DNA of 64,000 nucleotides, from NCBI RefSeq assembly GCF_949987535.1, contig NC_080077.1:38210561-38274560 (forward strand). The letters are read 5' to 3'. Every line of letters starts with the position of its first letter. Position 1 is the stretch's first letter. This stretch comes from Balaenoptera acutorostrata (lineage: Eukaryota > Chordata > Mammalia > Artiodactyla > Balaenopteridae). Shown here piece after piece: positions 35,206 through 47,739 of the stretch. Under the pieces are notes generated by a model. That model saw only the letters and a program-made list of their open reading frames with translations, had not been told where the DNA came from and made no database searches. The position numbers and the translations under genes were made by a program.

Positions 35206-37665
35206 GGAGGAAAAAAAAATACCCACTCTTCATATCATTGAAGATAGCAAATTTGCCATGCCTTCTGTTGGTCTGCTCTGCTGATCTTGTTTATTGTATA
35301 TGGACTTGTTATGTGTGGGTAGAGACCTCAATACACTCTGCTGCTAGGGGGCTCAGTCTCAGGCAACTTTCCTAAGCATAGGTTGTCTCTTCTGACCTTC
35401 AGCCACAACAAGCATCCAACCACCACTTGGAGTTCTCACACAGCATTCCTCTCACACAGAAAGGTGTATGTCTTTCTCTTCACCCTGTAAATCTACAATT
35501 CCTAATCTCATCCACAATCTAGGACCCAAGTCTGGGAAAACTTGGCAATATTCACCTCATATACACTTCGGGCACTGGGAACTCTAGGGGGAAATATTTG
35601 ATGCCCTCTACCTACCTTACCAACGTTCCTCCCCACGTTGAGATAGTAAATGGGGCAAGTCATCAAAGCCCAGGCTAAGCAGACATCAACTGGAAGACCA
35701 AGGCATCAATCTTTCTCTCTTGCAGGCAAATAAACATGCTCAATAATTCTGTTAGGGTCCCATTCACTTCCCCCAGGTGAACAACTAGTCCAGCCTCTGG
35801 GAAGCCATGTGAGAGGAGAGGCACTTTTCACGGATACTGCAACCTTCCATGTGGAGAACTCTTCACACTCTCCTCCCTACCCCCCCAACCCTCTCACCCC
35901 ACTTCCCACCCCCATCCCTGCTTTAAATCTCTGATGGTCAAGGCTGCCAAATCAGTTTGGTCTCTCTAGCTGCTGGGAACCCTGGCAGTTGTACATTAAG
36001 AAATAAGCCTTCTGTGAAACTGGCTCTGGAGAAGTCAGTAACATTGTCTTTCTCAAAGCTCTGCTGTAGTCTCTGCACTACTCACTACTTACCTGGGTGG
36101 GAAAGATGTCAGTAAGTAACACACAACATCCTATTAACAAAATAGACTAAATTTTATTAGAAGTTGAATTCCTTATTAATGTTTGTTTTGTTTTTATTTT
36201 TCCTTCCCTTTTCCCTAAATGTATATATTAAAGTGAATTTAACGTTGTGCTGGGAAAAAATAATTTCAAGAAGTTCACTGAGATATCTAGAAATACCCTG
36301 GGGTTTCACAAAACCAGGGTTGGTGATCACCTGCTCATGAAATAGTTGTTCTCTCAGATCCTCAAGGGGGCTTGGCTGGGAGCCTAACTTAAAGAAAGAG
36401 CTATCTTGCAGTTGTCAGAATGTCAGCTGGATCAGAAGTCAAGTCTTATAATGTTAGCACAGCTGGAAGGGAGCAGGCAGGGGCTGTGGACATGCCCAGA
36501 CAAGAGATCAGAAGTCCGGATCTGAAGCAGTGTTGAAGAAGGGTTGACTTACAAGACTAGGATCAAAGATATGTTCAGGTAAAGAGGAAAAGCATGGAGA
36601 TCAGAACTTAGGCAAGGAGTCTGAGCGATAATCATGGGGCATCTGCAGTAAAAAGAAAGCTTCATATTGAAAACAACAGACCTTGTGAAAAGAAGCCACC
36701 AGAAATTGATGATTTCTATTCTCAGTTGGGTCCTTAGGGTGGCCTCAAAATCTTCTTACATAAACCTAGAAAGCTTTTCTTTTATTCTGTTTTTATTTCA
36801 AACTTTTAGATTTCTCTTCAAACTTCCAACACTTTTCACCTGTCTCACAGTAGATGACTCTGGTCCTCACTTCACTGAACCCATCAGGAGAAGAGTATCT
36901 CAATTTTATCCTTTAGCAACAATGTTTATATCACTGCCTATGCTTATCTTTTCACCTTCCCTCCTGGGCCAGGGGAGGAGGTGCTCTTCTTCCTGTCTAA
37001 GGTAATTCCTCTTCCTTTTCTCTGACTCTCCATCCTTTCCTCTATCCTCAGCCTCCCCCACTCCTCTCTCTTGCTCTTCCACGAAAAATAATAAAATAAA
37101 AGTAGGAGAGTTAAAGTCTCTCTAGTTAAAAAAAGAAAGAAAGAAAGAAAAAGAACTCACATTTCCCTCTAGCCACAACATCTCTCTTTGATTCCCTCCT
37201 CAACCAAAATTTGGAAAAAGAAGTTTCATTCTCTTATTTCCTCTTTTCCACATACCTTCACATGCCTAAATCAGGTATCAAATCTTGCTACTCCGTGGAA
37301 ATATCCCTAGGTATACTGATCAGCATCCTCTTTTGGACCTACTTCAATATACACACTTCAGTTCTTATTCTAACTAAATTTCCACAACAATTTACAGTGC
37401 TGACATGGCTTCCTCCTTTGAACTCTTTTAATGCCAGTGGTTATCCTTTGAACTTCAGTCTACCACATTTCATCTTTCTTAGGTTCCTCCCTCTCTGCCT
37501 CCTCCCTAAACATTGATTTGCTCAGGGCCTTATTCTTGGTTCAATCATCATTTCACTCTATTTACATTTAAGTAGATTTAATGATTAAATTAATGACTTC
37601 CACTGTACTTAAGACTCTTCAATCCATAGCTCCACACTAATGTGTTGAGTGTTGAGTTCTGTATA
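35206..37665. other. Unassigned DNA
   Basis: No gene or named repeat recognised. It contains a C-rich tract ('ccccccaaccctctcacccc') near 35881-35925 and a (GAAA)n microsatellite at about 37130-37155. Open frames at 36667-37005 and 37211-37516 are pyrimidine-rich and lack domain signal. Confidence 0.45.
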
Positions 37666-37669
37666 TCCA

Positions 37670-38240
37670 ACTGGCTGCCCTACAAGAGGCCCACTTCTAA
37701 CTCAGCAAGTCCAAAACTCAATCAATCATGTGTGCTCACCTCTCCTCTTCTCCCTCACAATGACATTAACCTCCTCTGTATAGTCAGTATCTCTGCAAAA
37801 TAAGAGTTCATGCCAGAAATGGTTGAAGGCACTTTAACTGTACTAACTCATTTAATCCTTATAATAACCCTGTACAGTAGGAAATCTAATTATGACAAAA
37901 TATAATAGCATTAATATTTACCTATTTGCTCAAAACAGAAACCTGGAGGTTACTTCAGGCTACCTCCCCCACCAATACCCTAAACATTCCTCATGTCCTA
38001 GTTAATCTAATTCCATAATATCTTTCCAGTTCTCCCTTTATCTACAGTCTAGTTGAGTACAGCTGTAAGTCAAGTGTAGCAGGAGTTTCTGGAACACCTT
38101 CCACAATGTAGTCACAGTGATCTAAAATTCAAACCTGATTATTTCTCCCCAGTGTTCAAAACTCTTGAGTAGCTCCCTATACCTTTTAGAATAAAGTTCA
38201 TATTTCTCAGCTTAGAAGATTCTACAAGAACTGATCTTAT
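37670..38240. mobile_element. Possible ancient dispersed repeat with MIR insertion
   Basis: Text such as 'ggcccacttctaactcagca', 'agtccaaaactcaatca' and 'cagtgttcaaaactcttgag' resembles an old mammal-wide repeat of uncertain name. A short reverse-MIR piece ('actcatttaatccttataat') interrupts it near 37800-37915. Confidence 0.4.
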
Positions 38241-38244
38241 TTTT

Positions 38245-38920
38245 CTGCTAGTTTTTTCACTTTGGAAGGAAGTGCCTCTTTTTCTGCTTCCCTAGAGGTC
38301 CATACACTATGAACTCCAGCCCTTTGGAAGGTGATAGAAAGAAAGTTTCTGCCTTTTGCCTGCACGGTTCACTCCTTCCTTTCTCCTTCTCAAACTAATT
38401 GGTAAGACTGAGGAAAAGATCAGTAGACGTTAACAATTAGTATCCATGCAGAGTAGTACAGCCAGGTGACATAAATCTTGGGGAAAACAAAGTTTTTAGG
38501 GAAGAGAGTGAAAGAGCAAGGTCATGAATAAGAAGAATACTGAAAATCCCTTAATTCTTTCTTCACCTTTGTGGCCTTTTGCTAGGTGAGGCACCAAAAA
38601 ACCCCATCATCTCCTTTGGATGGCTGAACAGAGAGTATTGCCATCAGGGTAAAGCTGAATTTCAATTAAGAAATTGAGGCAGAAGAATTCTTTTGAGAAG
38701 AGATTAAAGGTTTAGAAGAGTTTGTTTACAATGAAAGTGAAGTTCCAGAAGGCACAGAGAACAGGATGTGGAGAATGGGCAACAATGGGAAGATGTTAGC
38801 AAAGGGAAGAGTACAGTGGTTTGCTGATAGAATATGAGAAAGTAGAGCTCTTTGGAGGGACTTTTATTCAGACTTTGGTGGAGGAATAGCTAGCCTACAG
38901 TTCAAAGTAATTATGATACC
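38245..38920. other. Unassigned DNA
   Basis: No gene or repeat recognised. Confidence 0.4.
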
Positions 38921-38924
38921 TAGC

Positions 38925-39085
38925 ATTGTTGAGTTCTTCCTACATGCCCAGAATTTGTCCAAGCACTTGACATGGATTATTCTGCTTTCATTTTAAAGGT
39001 AAGAAAAAGCTAAAGCAGAGGAATGTGCCTAAATATCCATAGTTACAAGGTGGCAACTCTAGGAGCAAGCTTAAACACTACATGA
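38925..39085 (-). mobile_element. MIR-like SINE fragment
   Basis: Reverse-MIR text: 'tgttgagttcttcctacatg', 'ttaaaggtaagaaaaagcta' and 'aaggtggcaactctaggagc'. Diverged. Confidence 0.55.
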
Positions 39086-39089
39086 TAAG

Positions 39090-39750
39090 AGAATTGAATT
39101 GTGAGGTGAGCATATCGCTAGCATGGCTTGGGACCAAATACTGGTGAATAAATATTTTCATTGCCTCTGCAACTTAGCTCTGGGTGAAGAGAGACGGTGA
39201 ACTAGATCTCTTTAAAATTCTCTAAAGCAGAGGTTTCTCAAGCTTTAAAGCTCAGGCAAACTTTAGCTTTCCTCATAGTCAATTTATGCCCTTTCCACAG
39301 TTAAGTGTTAGGAATCAAAATAATTATGCAAAATATTATGCAAAATGACCTTATTATGGTTTAGATAGTGACTTGTATATTTCCAGGGTTCAGAGGTTCC
39401 TCAATTCCTGCATTTCACTAATGACACTATCCATGTATTAATGTAAACCCTCACTGAAACATTTGCCTGATGTAACAGATACCAGTGAAGAAAATATTAT
39501 GTATATTAGAATATGATCATCTAAAAACAATTATCTAAAATTCTGAAATATGGCTAATTCCTAAAGTATTTTTGTTGTTGTTCGATTTTTTTTTTGTTTG
39601 TTTTGCCCTCAAGGCTAATGAGTCAACCTTTGTCAGACTCCAAATTTAGCTCAAGTCCAATGTCAAGGACATTTTCATTAGCGTGACTTTTCTTCATCCT
39701 CACTGAAGTTGAGCAGGCATAAAGTTTTGGCTCTTTTGGGTCTGTTCTCT
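39090..39750. other. Unassigned DNA
   Basis: No gene or certain repeat. The phrase 'agaggtttctcaagctttaa' near 39230 hints at a decayed hAT end but is too weak to call. Confidence 0.4.
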
Positions 39751-39754
39751 GCAG

Positions 39755-39885
39755 AAGAAAGATTGGTATAGTGGAAAGTGTATTTTTTTTTTAAATTCAT
39801 CAAGCCCTAATCTTAGCTTTTCTTTTTATTAACTATGTGATCTTAGGCAGGTCACTAAATTTCTAAGCTGTAATTCCTTAAGTGG
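39755..39885 (+). mobile_element. MIR SINE fragment
   Basis: Pattern 'ttggtatagtggaaagtgta', then 'ttaactatgtgatcttaggc' and 'aggtcactaaatttctaagc'. A T-run interrupts the 5' part. Confidence 0.7.
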
Positions 39886-39894
39886 TTAGGACTT

Positions 39895-40055
39895 TCCCCA
39901 AGACCACATGATTGCTCAGCTCTTTACCCTTCCCTCTCTTACTTTATACCCTCTGTGACAGATTTTCCTTGAAGCTACTCCCTTAATAAATCCCACAAAT
40001 AAAAACCTTGTCCCAAACTCTACTTCTAGGGAACTTGACCTAAGACATTTGGTAC
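39895..40055 (+). mobile_element. Possible LTR 3' end (old)
   Basis: The string 'ctcccttaataaatcccaca', then 'ctctacttctagggaacttg' and 'acctaagaca', looks like the polyadenylation-to-end part of an old endogenous retroviral LTR. The family is not identified. Confidence 0.4.
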
Positions 40056-40059
40056 ACCC

Positions 40060-43000
40060 ACTCTTGTTTCTTTGTCGGTGTTGGTGATGGTTATGGGGGC
40101 ATTTTTGTTTGTTTATTTTGATTTGGTTTTCAGCTAAGAATTCTCTTTTCTGTGAACAGTTTGCTGATACCCTGACCTTGACCAGTGCTCTTTCATCTAG
40201 ATTTCTGATGTACTTAAAATATACTTGATATTGTAACAACTAGGCATTTCGTTGCCATTCTGTACATGTCTCTCTTCCAGACTATATGCTCTAAGAGGAC
40301 ACTGCAATCACTTTTCCTTTTTTTTTTTTTACCCTCAGAGCTTGGCAGAGTTCCTTATTCACAGAATATGTGAAATAACTGTGGAATATAAAATAACAGT
40401 GGGGAAGAGATAGAAGAAGAAAATACTTATTACCTCTCTAGTTCTCTGCTATTTTTATTGATATCCTTAACACAACAGTATGAAAAACAACAGGAACAAC
40501 AAAACCCTTTCAAATTGCTTTGGTAACAGAAGAGATGCAGAAAATTGTATGAGCAATGGGCAGTGGCAAGTATAAATAGGGGAAGGGAGCAGAGAAACCA
40601 ATCTCAGTGGAAGAAAAGGCAGAGTGTGGGTGAAAATGGCTCAAGGCTGTGAAACATCCTCAAAAGCACATACTGGTTTGCGGGCTTGACTCTCACAGGT
40701 CTTCATTCCTTCATCTTCTTGACTTCTCCATATTCAATTTCAGGCTCTGTAGAGTTTTCTTCTCTACCCTTCATACCTAAGTCAGATAAGTTCTTTTCCA
40801 AATGTTTTATGGGCATTTCTGTCTTCCTTCCCTCAAGAGTTTCTTGCCCCAGACCAGGAGAGTCTAGAATTATAAACAACTGACTTATAAGTAAACCTTT
40901 GGCTACATCCATGTTTTCTTCACAATGATGGTACATTCGAATTTGTGACATCATAAACTTTGAAACCAATCATGTGCTTGTCATTTATTGACATCTCTAG
41001 AATTTCCTAAGTTCTCCCAAGGGAAGTGGGTACAAGTGACCATGACCTTCAGGTTCAGACTTACCAGATCCCTAACAAAAAGCAAATCGGGGTCCTACAC
41101 ACCCCTCCCCCCCATCCTCATTGGCGGTGGCTGGGATTGTTCTTTGTTGCTGATATACCTGGTGTCTCTCTCACAGAAGAGAGAAATCCAAACATCACGC
41201 AACCTTTGAGTGATTATATTCTCTACTCTTATCTTGTTGATCCAGTTAGAAAAACTGGGACTTTGCAGAGTTGCCCTTCAGGCACTCCAATTACCAGCTG
41301 GCGCCTAGCCACCCAAGTGGAACACCAGCCTGCTTCTCTGGAGCTGAAAGACCTTGGCCAGCTTTATTATCCCCTTTGCTTGGGGTAATGGAAGTTGTTC
41401 CCTCCTTTCTCAAACCACCTATGAAGCTACTGGCTCAAGTCCTGCTATAATGAACTCATGCCAATGCTTTCTTCATGACTTTGAGCGTCACCCAAGATTT
41501 GGATTTCCCCTCTGACTTAATTTCTCACTCTCTCACAGAAAACACGACTACAATGTTTGCCACAGATATGGGGCACCATGCTGGGGGCCTCAAGGCCACT
41601 GACCCTGACGGCAAGGTGAACGTGGCATCCCTCCCTCTCCGCATATCCTTGCCCTGAGAGCCCAGTGTGTCTGCTGATAGAGTCAGTTCAGAAATGAAGG
41701 TATATCATTAGGAAGTGTTAGCACTTCATATCTTTCTTTCAAGTGATGAGAGGACAGGATTGTACAGAGGTAGTCTATATAAAACACATTTCAAAATTCC
41801 TAATGCAGTTAATATGCCGTCCATCCAAAGTGCAAGTTCCTGGCAATTCTAGTTCATTGGAACATAGTCCTGACACTGAACATGACACAAAACCTCTGAG
41901 CACAGAAGCAGTTGTCACAAAACTTCAGCCCTGAAGTATGGCCTTAAAGTCTCAGGGAAGAAACTGCTACAATTTAGCACATAATTCTTGATTAGTTTGT
42001 GATTTGGGTTTCTCAACTTATAGCCAACAGCTCAGGGTAGCAGCAAAATCGAAGGGAATAGACAGGAGTTTACAGTGGAGGCAACGCGGGTAAGAAGTGA
42101 CAACTGAGAATCTGGCCAGTAGTGAGGGGAGGACCAAAAGCAAGAGCATTTTGCTGCATTTGGGGAACATTTTAAGAATTCATACAGTTTCTGCAATTGA
42201 AGATGTAATTTCCCCCATGTTTTAATCTTTTGAATTTGACATATATATACCTTGTCGATGAGTATATTTAATACCAGTTTATTTTTCTAGAAAGATTTGT
42301 TTTTGTAGCAATGGTACTTCCTCATATGAACAAGTCTTACAATTGAGAAAATGTGATATTAATAGTGACCCCAAATTATTAAGGAAAGTTTAAATTGTGT
42401 TCAAAGCTTTTTAGTTCTTTTTTTTTATTTTTATTTTTTTACTTAGGAAGATCTTATAATATTTAGTAAATATTAGAATATCTCCCACAGGGGAAAAGGG
42501 GGTTAACTAAATAGTTTTGAATATTATTAAAATTATAGTTCAGTTATCTGGAAATTCACTTATTGAATTCTCCAGCAGCAGCTGAAAATGCCTTATGCTA
42601 AATAAAACCTAGTGCTTCAGAACCTGGTGTTCTCCTTTAACAAGTGAAAAGAAAACACTCTGCAAAACGACCTATATTCTGTTAAAGCAGTTTTGCACAG
42701 ACAATTTCTGTTCCTTTCATTTTGATTTATAAGATTAGCACGCTATATTTAACTACATAAATATATATTTCTCTGATTCACGAGTATATCTTTTGCTTTT
42801 CGCTTTTAAATGATTATATACTAGAGAGACATATCTATTCCACATACAGATGAATAAGGAACATAATAGCATCATTATAAGGAGACATTAAAGAAGTATA
42901 ATATGTTATTTACCATAATGAGAAAACTCCCAAAATAGGTCACTGAAGTAGAGTCTCCCGATTGTGAACAATACTTTTTATTATAAGTCAAGATAGGAAA

Positions 43001-44398
43001 TATTTTCCAGAGGTTGCACAAACAGACTAAACCACAGAAATAACATTCTTTCAGATAAATGATCAATCTCTCTATGGTCCCCGAGGCTTATTTTAAAGGA
43101 GCTTTCAGCTGGGGGTAGACTAGAAAGTCTGTGATGCATGTAATAGAATCAAGAGCTCCATTACAATCCCAAATTGGTAGCACCTCTGAGTATCTCTGGA
43201 CTCCCTGTCTTGAGAAGGATATATGGGCCCAAAGTCCCAAATAACTTACCATAGCTCACCCAATTATTAGTATACATAATTGAAAGTGAATTTCATTTAT
43301 TGAGCTGACCCGTCCTACAGGTTCACTTCAGAACCTGATATCATTTAAAATGGTGGCAAAAATTCAAAAATAGTGAATCCAAAGAAAACATTAATATGTT
43401 CAGTGAATACGTGTATGAGGATTACTATAACAATTGCTAATACAGGCCTCAGATTTTTAAGTTCTTATGGTCAATTTTTCCAAGTCCTAATTGTCCATGA
43501 ATATTTTAAATAAAAGATTTTCTTCAATTATGAGAATCTTAGTAAAGAATCTTAGCAAATTCTTGGGAGCAGAGAGATGTGATGGGTGAAGAAAACTGAA
43601 TTATAGAAAATTCATACTTACAGCTATAATATACACCAGCACTTTAATAGAAGTAATTTTTAATTAATTATCTCTCCATGATGCTGTGTTAGGCACTATT
43701 CATTGATAATGAAGCAGACATGATCCATGGCTGCTATAAAATTTGTACCTATGAGAAATCACTGAGACTTAAATGACAAGTCAAGGGGATATTGCAATGG
43801 AACCTATGTAATTTCCTTGGGCCACATATAAGCAAGGGAGCATGCTCATTTAGTGATTTCTTGCAGGAAAAGGAGGTTTCTAGAGATAGTGCTATTAGGA
43901 AGATTGGGCACTTGCTGCAAAAAAAATCCTCATTTTAAGGGCCTGCTAGTTACGCTTTGCTAGGTTCCAATATAATTCAATTTTTCATAAAAAATTGTTT
44001 GGCAATATGAGCAGAGAAGTTTTCTTTTCCATTATTATTTTCTACAAGGAGAGATTTTTCTTAAAGCAGTCCAGGCTCCTTCCCTACCCCCTATTCCTCC
44101 AATGGAGGTAGAGCTAGTTGCCTGATGAGAGGTTTGGGAAAGGACAAGGGCACCTGCAGCTCAGCTTCTGCCCACCCTTCTGTTTGGGGTCTACCTGCAG
44201 GGAACAAGTGTTCTGACTGTTGTCAGCCATTCTGTGAGCTTAGGCTCAATGGCCTGGCCCTGGCCATGAGGCCAGCTCTTGTTGGTCACAGCCTGTGACC
44301 TCAGTAACGTGCCCGCAGATGAACACTACATTCTCTGCTATCAGCCTTAGCAGTAATCAAACAGGGATTGGGATTGAGATCTTCCCTCTGCCTTATCC
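40060..44398. other. Unassigned DNA, 4.3 kb
   Basis: No gene was recognised. The longest open frame (41026-41388, 120 codons) overlaps another in a second frame, has no domain, and includes a low-complexity Pro/His stretch (TPPPHPHW). A diverged L2-like phrase ('gatgctgtgttaggcactat') is at 43680. The rest is AT-rich unique-looking DNA. Confidence 0.45.
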
Positions 44399-44403
44399 TC
44401 TTC

Positions 44404-45570
44404 CCCTCCTTTATAAAAAACTTTTTTGTTCTGTTATTATTATTTTTGCATAATTTACATATACCACAGTGCCCTTTGCCCTTTTTTAGTGTAATTCTGT
44501 GGGTTTTGACAAGTCAGTAGATAGAAGAGTTCCATCACCCGCCCCCCCAAATTCCCCTGTGCTCCTAGGTAGTCAACTCCTCCTCCCACGCTAGCCCCTG
44601 GAAACCACGGATCTGTTCTCTGCCTCTGCAGTTGTGCCTTTTCCAGAATGTTATATAAATGGAGTCATATCAAGGGGATTGGACCCTTGTTAGTGTGGCT
44701 TCTTTCACTTGGCATAGTACATTTGAGAGTTATCCATGTGGTAGTTTGTCCCATTTTATTGTTGAGTAATATTCCATTGCATGGGAGTATCACAGCTTAT
44801 CCATTAACCAGTTAAAAGAAATTTGGCTTTTTCCAGTTTTTGATGATTATGAATAAAGCTGCTATCAATATCTACATATGGGTTTTTGTGTAATCATAAG
44901 TTCACTTAGCTCAATATTTAGGAGTAGGATTGCTAGTTCATATGGTAACTATATATAGGACTTTATTAGACACTGACAAACTATTCCAAAGTGACTGTGT
45001 CAATCTGCAGTCTGACCAGCAATGTAAGAGAGTTCCACTCACTTTGCATATTTGCCAGCACTTGTTATTGTTGGTTTTCTTCTTTATTTTAAACAGTTTA
45101 GCCATTTTAATAAGTATGTAGTGATAGCTCACTGTACTTTTAATTTGCATTTCTCTAATGATTAATAATTTTGGACATCTTTCATATGATAATTTGCCAC
45201 ATGTATGTCTTTGATCAAGTGGCTGATCAAATATGTTGCTCATTTTTTTAACTGGGTATTTATTTTTTTATTTTTTATTTTTAAGAATTCTTGATATTGT
45301 CTGGCTATAAGCCCTTTACCAAATATATAATCTGAAAATATTTCTCTTTTAATTTGCTTACCCATGCTTGGAGGTTTAAATTTTGACGAAGTTCAATTTA
45401 TCCTATTTTTCTTTTATGGATTATACTTTTGCTGTCTTCTCTAAGAAATTCTTGCCTAACCAAAAGTCATGAAGCTTTTCTGCTACGTCTTCTAGCAGTT
45501 TTATAGTTTTAGGTTTTATAGTTAGGTCTAAAATCCATTTTGACTTAACTTTTGGATATGGTTTGAGGAA
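44404..45570 (-). mobile_element. Old L1 (L1M-like) 3' fragment
   Basis: A minus-strand L1 clearly older than the others. The 3'UTR ('tgcataatttacatatacca', 'aatggagtcatatcaagggg') is followed by the C-terminal ORF2 region, which decays into 'gttgagtaatattccattgc' and 'tgtatgtctttgatcaagtg'. It ends where transposase text begins near 45570. No target-site duplication was seen. Confidence 0.8.
44938..45567 (-). pseudogene. L1 ORF2 C-terminal remnant (old)
   Basis: Fragments of the L1 ORF2 C-terminus can be read on the minus strand at 44938-45243 ([17 protein letters not shown], then CWQICKVSGTLLHCWSDC, the cysteine/histidine-rich end motif). The region toward 45567 is broken by stops and frameshifts. 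The endonuclease and polymerase domains are absent. It is an old dead remnant. Confidence 0.75.
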
Positions 45571-46173
45571 TGGCTCTTCTTTGACTCAATACTGTATTCA
45601 ATAAGTATTAGTTTTTTAAAGGTTATTTTCAAAGTACAAATATTTGCAACCCTATCAATGAACTTCTGATTGTTCGTTACAACGAAACTTATTGGTCTGT
45701 CTTGCACTTTACATGGATCTTTTACCCATGCATGATTTTGTAAAATCACATATTGCTCATTTGGAAAATACTGGTTTACTGAACCATTTAGACTTTCTAA
45801 AATCTTGACAGACTTCATTACAAAATAACAACAAATCATATATTTTAATATTACCAAGAATCTCATCAAAATATCTTTATATATTTGCAAGCTGTCAAGC
45901 TCACTGTGGTTGATGTAAGTTTCCAAAAAAAAAAAAATTCTAATTCTTGCTTGAAAATTCAAATGTTATCATTGGCATCAAATTTAAGTTTTTTTTTTCC
46001 TTGAAGTAACAGGTGTTTTTGTTCATTTTCACAAAAATGTCTGCCAAATATCTGAGTTTGTATAACCATATTTTATCAGTCAGTTGTTCTTTAAAGTAAA
46101 TATCACGTTCCATGAAAAGAGTGGCTAGTTCAGTTTCCAACTCAGTCACACAAATACTTTTCCTTCCAGGCAA
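45571..46173 (-). pseudogene. hAT-Charlie transposase remnant (C-terminal half)
   Basis: Two minus-strand frames (45940-46173 and 45571-45962) carry the C-terminal half of a hAT transposase of the Charlie/ZBED5-like group. Landmarks are TELETELATLFMERD, then LRYLADIFVKMN, then a later HAWVKDPCKVQDRPISF segment typical of the region before the dimerisation end. The N-terminal BED finger and the first part of the catalytic domain are not recognisable. A frame change near 45950 and truncation at the L1 junction make it nonfunctional. A domesticated gene would be expected to keep one long frame; this does not. Confidence 0.8.
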
Positions 46174-46610
46174 CCATCACACTTCAGTGAGCAACAGAAG
46201 TGTTTATGCATAATTCCCATTTTGTCACACAGAATATTAAAAAGATGTATCATTAGGGGCTGAAATTTAATTAAATTAATAATTTTTACTGCTTGATCAA
46301 AGATATTACTGAGTGAAATTGGTTTTTTCTTTTCTGTGAACGTATGATGGTAAAGAAGACAATAGCCACTAGTACAGTTAATACCACTGTCTATTTGTGC
46401 TAGGTTTAATTTACCATTGCTTTCGGTAAATTTTAAATTTTGCCAGCAATTTAATTTATCATTGCTTTTGCATTTTCAATGCACATATCAACACTGAAAA
46501 AAGTAAATAACATATTAGCACTAAACAGAAAATAATTTTTACCTGATGGGCCCCCTAAAAGGGTCTCAGGGACTCCCAGGGGTTCACGGACCATACTTTG
46601 AGAACCACTG
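45571..46610 (-). mobile_element. hAT-Charlie DNA transposon remnant
   Basis: The 5' terminal inverted repeat is intact at the right edge: the reverse complement of 46593-46610 begins CAGTGGTTCTCAAAGTAT, the Charlie-type end. The minus strand then carries transposase-like text (45571-46173). The opposite terminal repeat is missing, and the old L1 abuts it at about 45570. About 1 kb survives, including internal deletions. Confidence 0.85.
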
Positions 46611-46614
46611 GCCT

Positions 46615-47515
46615 AGGATATTGAAAAGGCGAGGAGAATAAGAGAGAAGCAGTACCGGCTTTAGAAACATCAACTGAAGCCTCATATCAGGACTCTACCA
46701 AAACAAATACAGATGGAAAAAGAACCTTCCTTAGAAGGCAAGTTTCACAGGTATAAGCAGTTCCCTAGCAGGAGGCATGGGAAGCAGGCCTGGTGGCACA
46801 AGACAGAAAATGCCTGCTCACAAGCGATACAGAGCTGTGTCCATAGACAGAGCACACACTCACTGCAGAAGCAGGTGCCAGAGAGTCAGGGCTCAAAGGG
46901 GAAATGGAAAGTCAGGAGGTTTCAGAAAGCAAGACAAAACACCTCAGAAGTAGCCCAAGGATGAGGGCTCCCACAGTTGCTGGTTTCTGATCATTGCAAT
47001 AAGACAGCAACTTTGCAAATGCCACTTTGAGAGGACAGTTTAGATGGAGGCATTTACAATTTTATCCAAGGTATGATGATTGTACGCACCTGAAATAACA
47101 CATACAGTGGAAAGATGGGATTTTCACAGATCTAAGAAAAGATATACTAGAAAGACTGGGGTTTACAGCCTCCCGGTACTGTGGAAGTCTCTAGGTCATG
47201 GAGGCCAGGAGAGATTAAGTGCTGCTTTCTTGCCCAAGGTCTAGAAGTGCAGTTTTAAACAACAAGCTTACAAAAGGAAGTTGTTTGCTTTCATTTTTCT
47301 CAGAAAAGGAACTTTGCATCTTAACTCTGGATGAGTTAAGCACAGAAACATTTTGGCATTTACATCTTGTATCTCAAGTACAGACCTATGGCAGATTTTT
47401 ATACACTGATATGGAGGTGCTCTGATATCACAGAAGAAACTCTAATCCTTCTGCCCTTGAGAGACACTGGGAATAAATCTGTAACTCAGTGTGTCTTACA
47501 ATGGTGACAGGTACA
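46615..47515. other. Unassigned DNA
   Basis: No gene or repeat recognised. A Lys/Gln-rich 83-codon open frame (46713-46964) has no domain. Confidence 0.4.
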
Positions 47516-47519
47516 CAGA

Positions 47520-47735
47520 TAGGGAAAACTAGCATTAATCCACCCTTCACCATGTGCTAGGCATTTTGTGTACTTTAAAAAAAAAATCAGTAACTCCAAT
47601 AACCCCATGAGATAAGTGTTGAATTTTATAGATCAGGAAACTCTGGCTTTGAGAGGGTAAGGAGCCCAAGATGGCACTTGCAGTTGGAGCCTGGAATTAA
47701 ACCCAGGTCTGTCAGACTCTAAAGCCCATAGATTT
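47520..47735 (-). mobile_element. MIR SINE
   Basis: Clear reverse MIR: 'accatgtgctaggcattttg', 'aataaccccatgagataagt', 'gatcaggaaactctggcttt', 'ttaaacccaggtctgtcaga' and 'ctctaaagcccat'. Confidence 0.85.
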
Positions 47736-47739
47736 TCCA

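Noticed and set aside
39225..39260. Possible hAT terminal repeat ('gaggtttctcaagcttta')
   Set aside because: Too diverged, and no matching second end or internal sequence was found.
41026..41657. Open frames of 120 and 60 codons at 41.0-41.7 kb as a gene or processed pseudogene
   Set aside because: They lie in different frames, overlap other frames, and have no recognisable domain or poly-A tail with target duplication.
45571..46173. Domesticated ZBED-like host gene
   Set aside because: The frame is broken and truncated, one Charlie terminal repeat is still attached, and the N-terminal BED finger is absent, so it is a transposon fossil.
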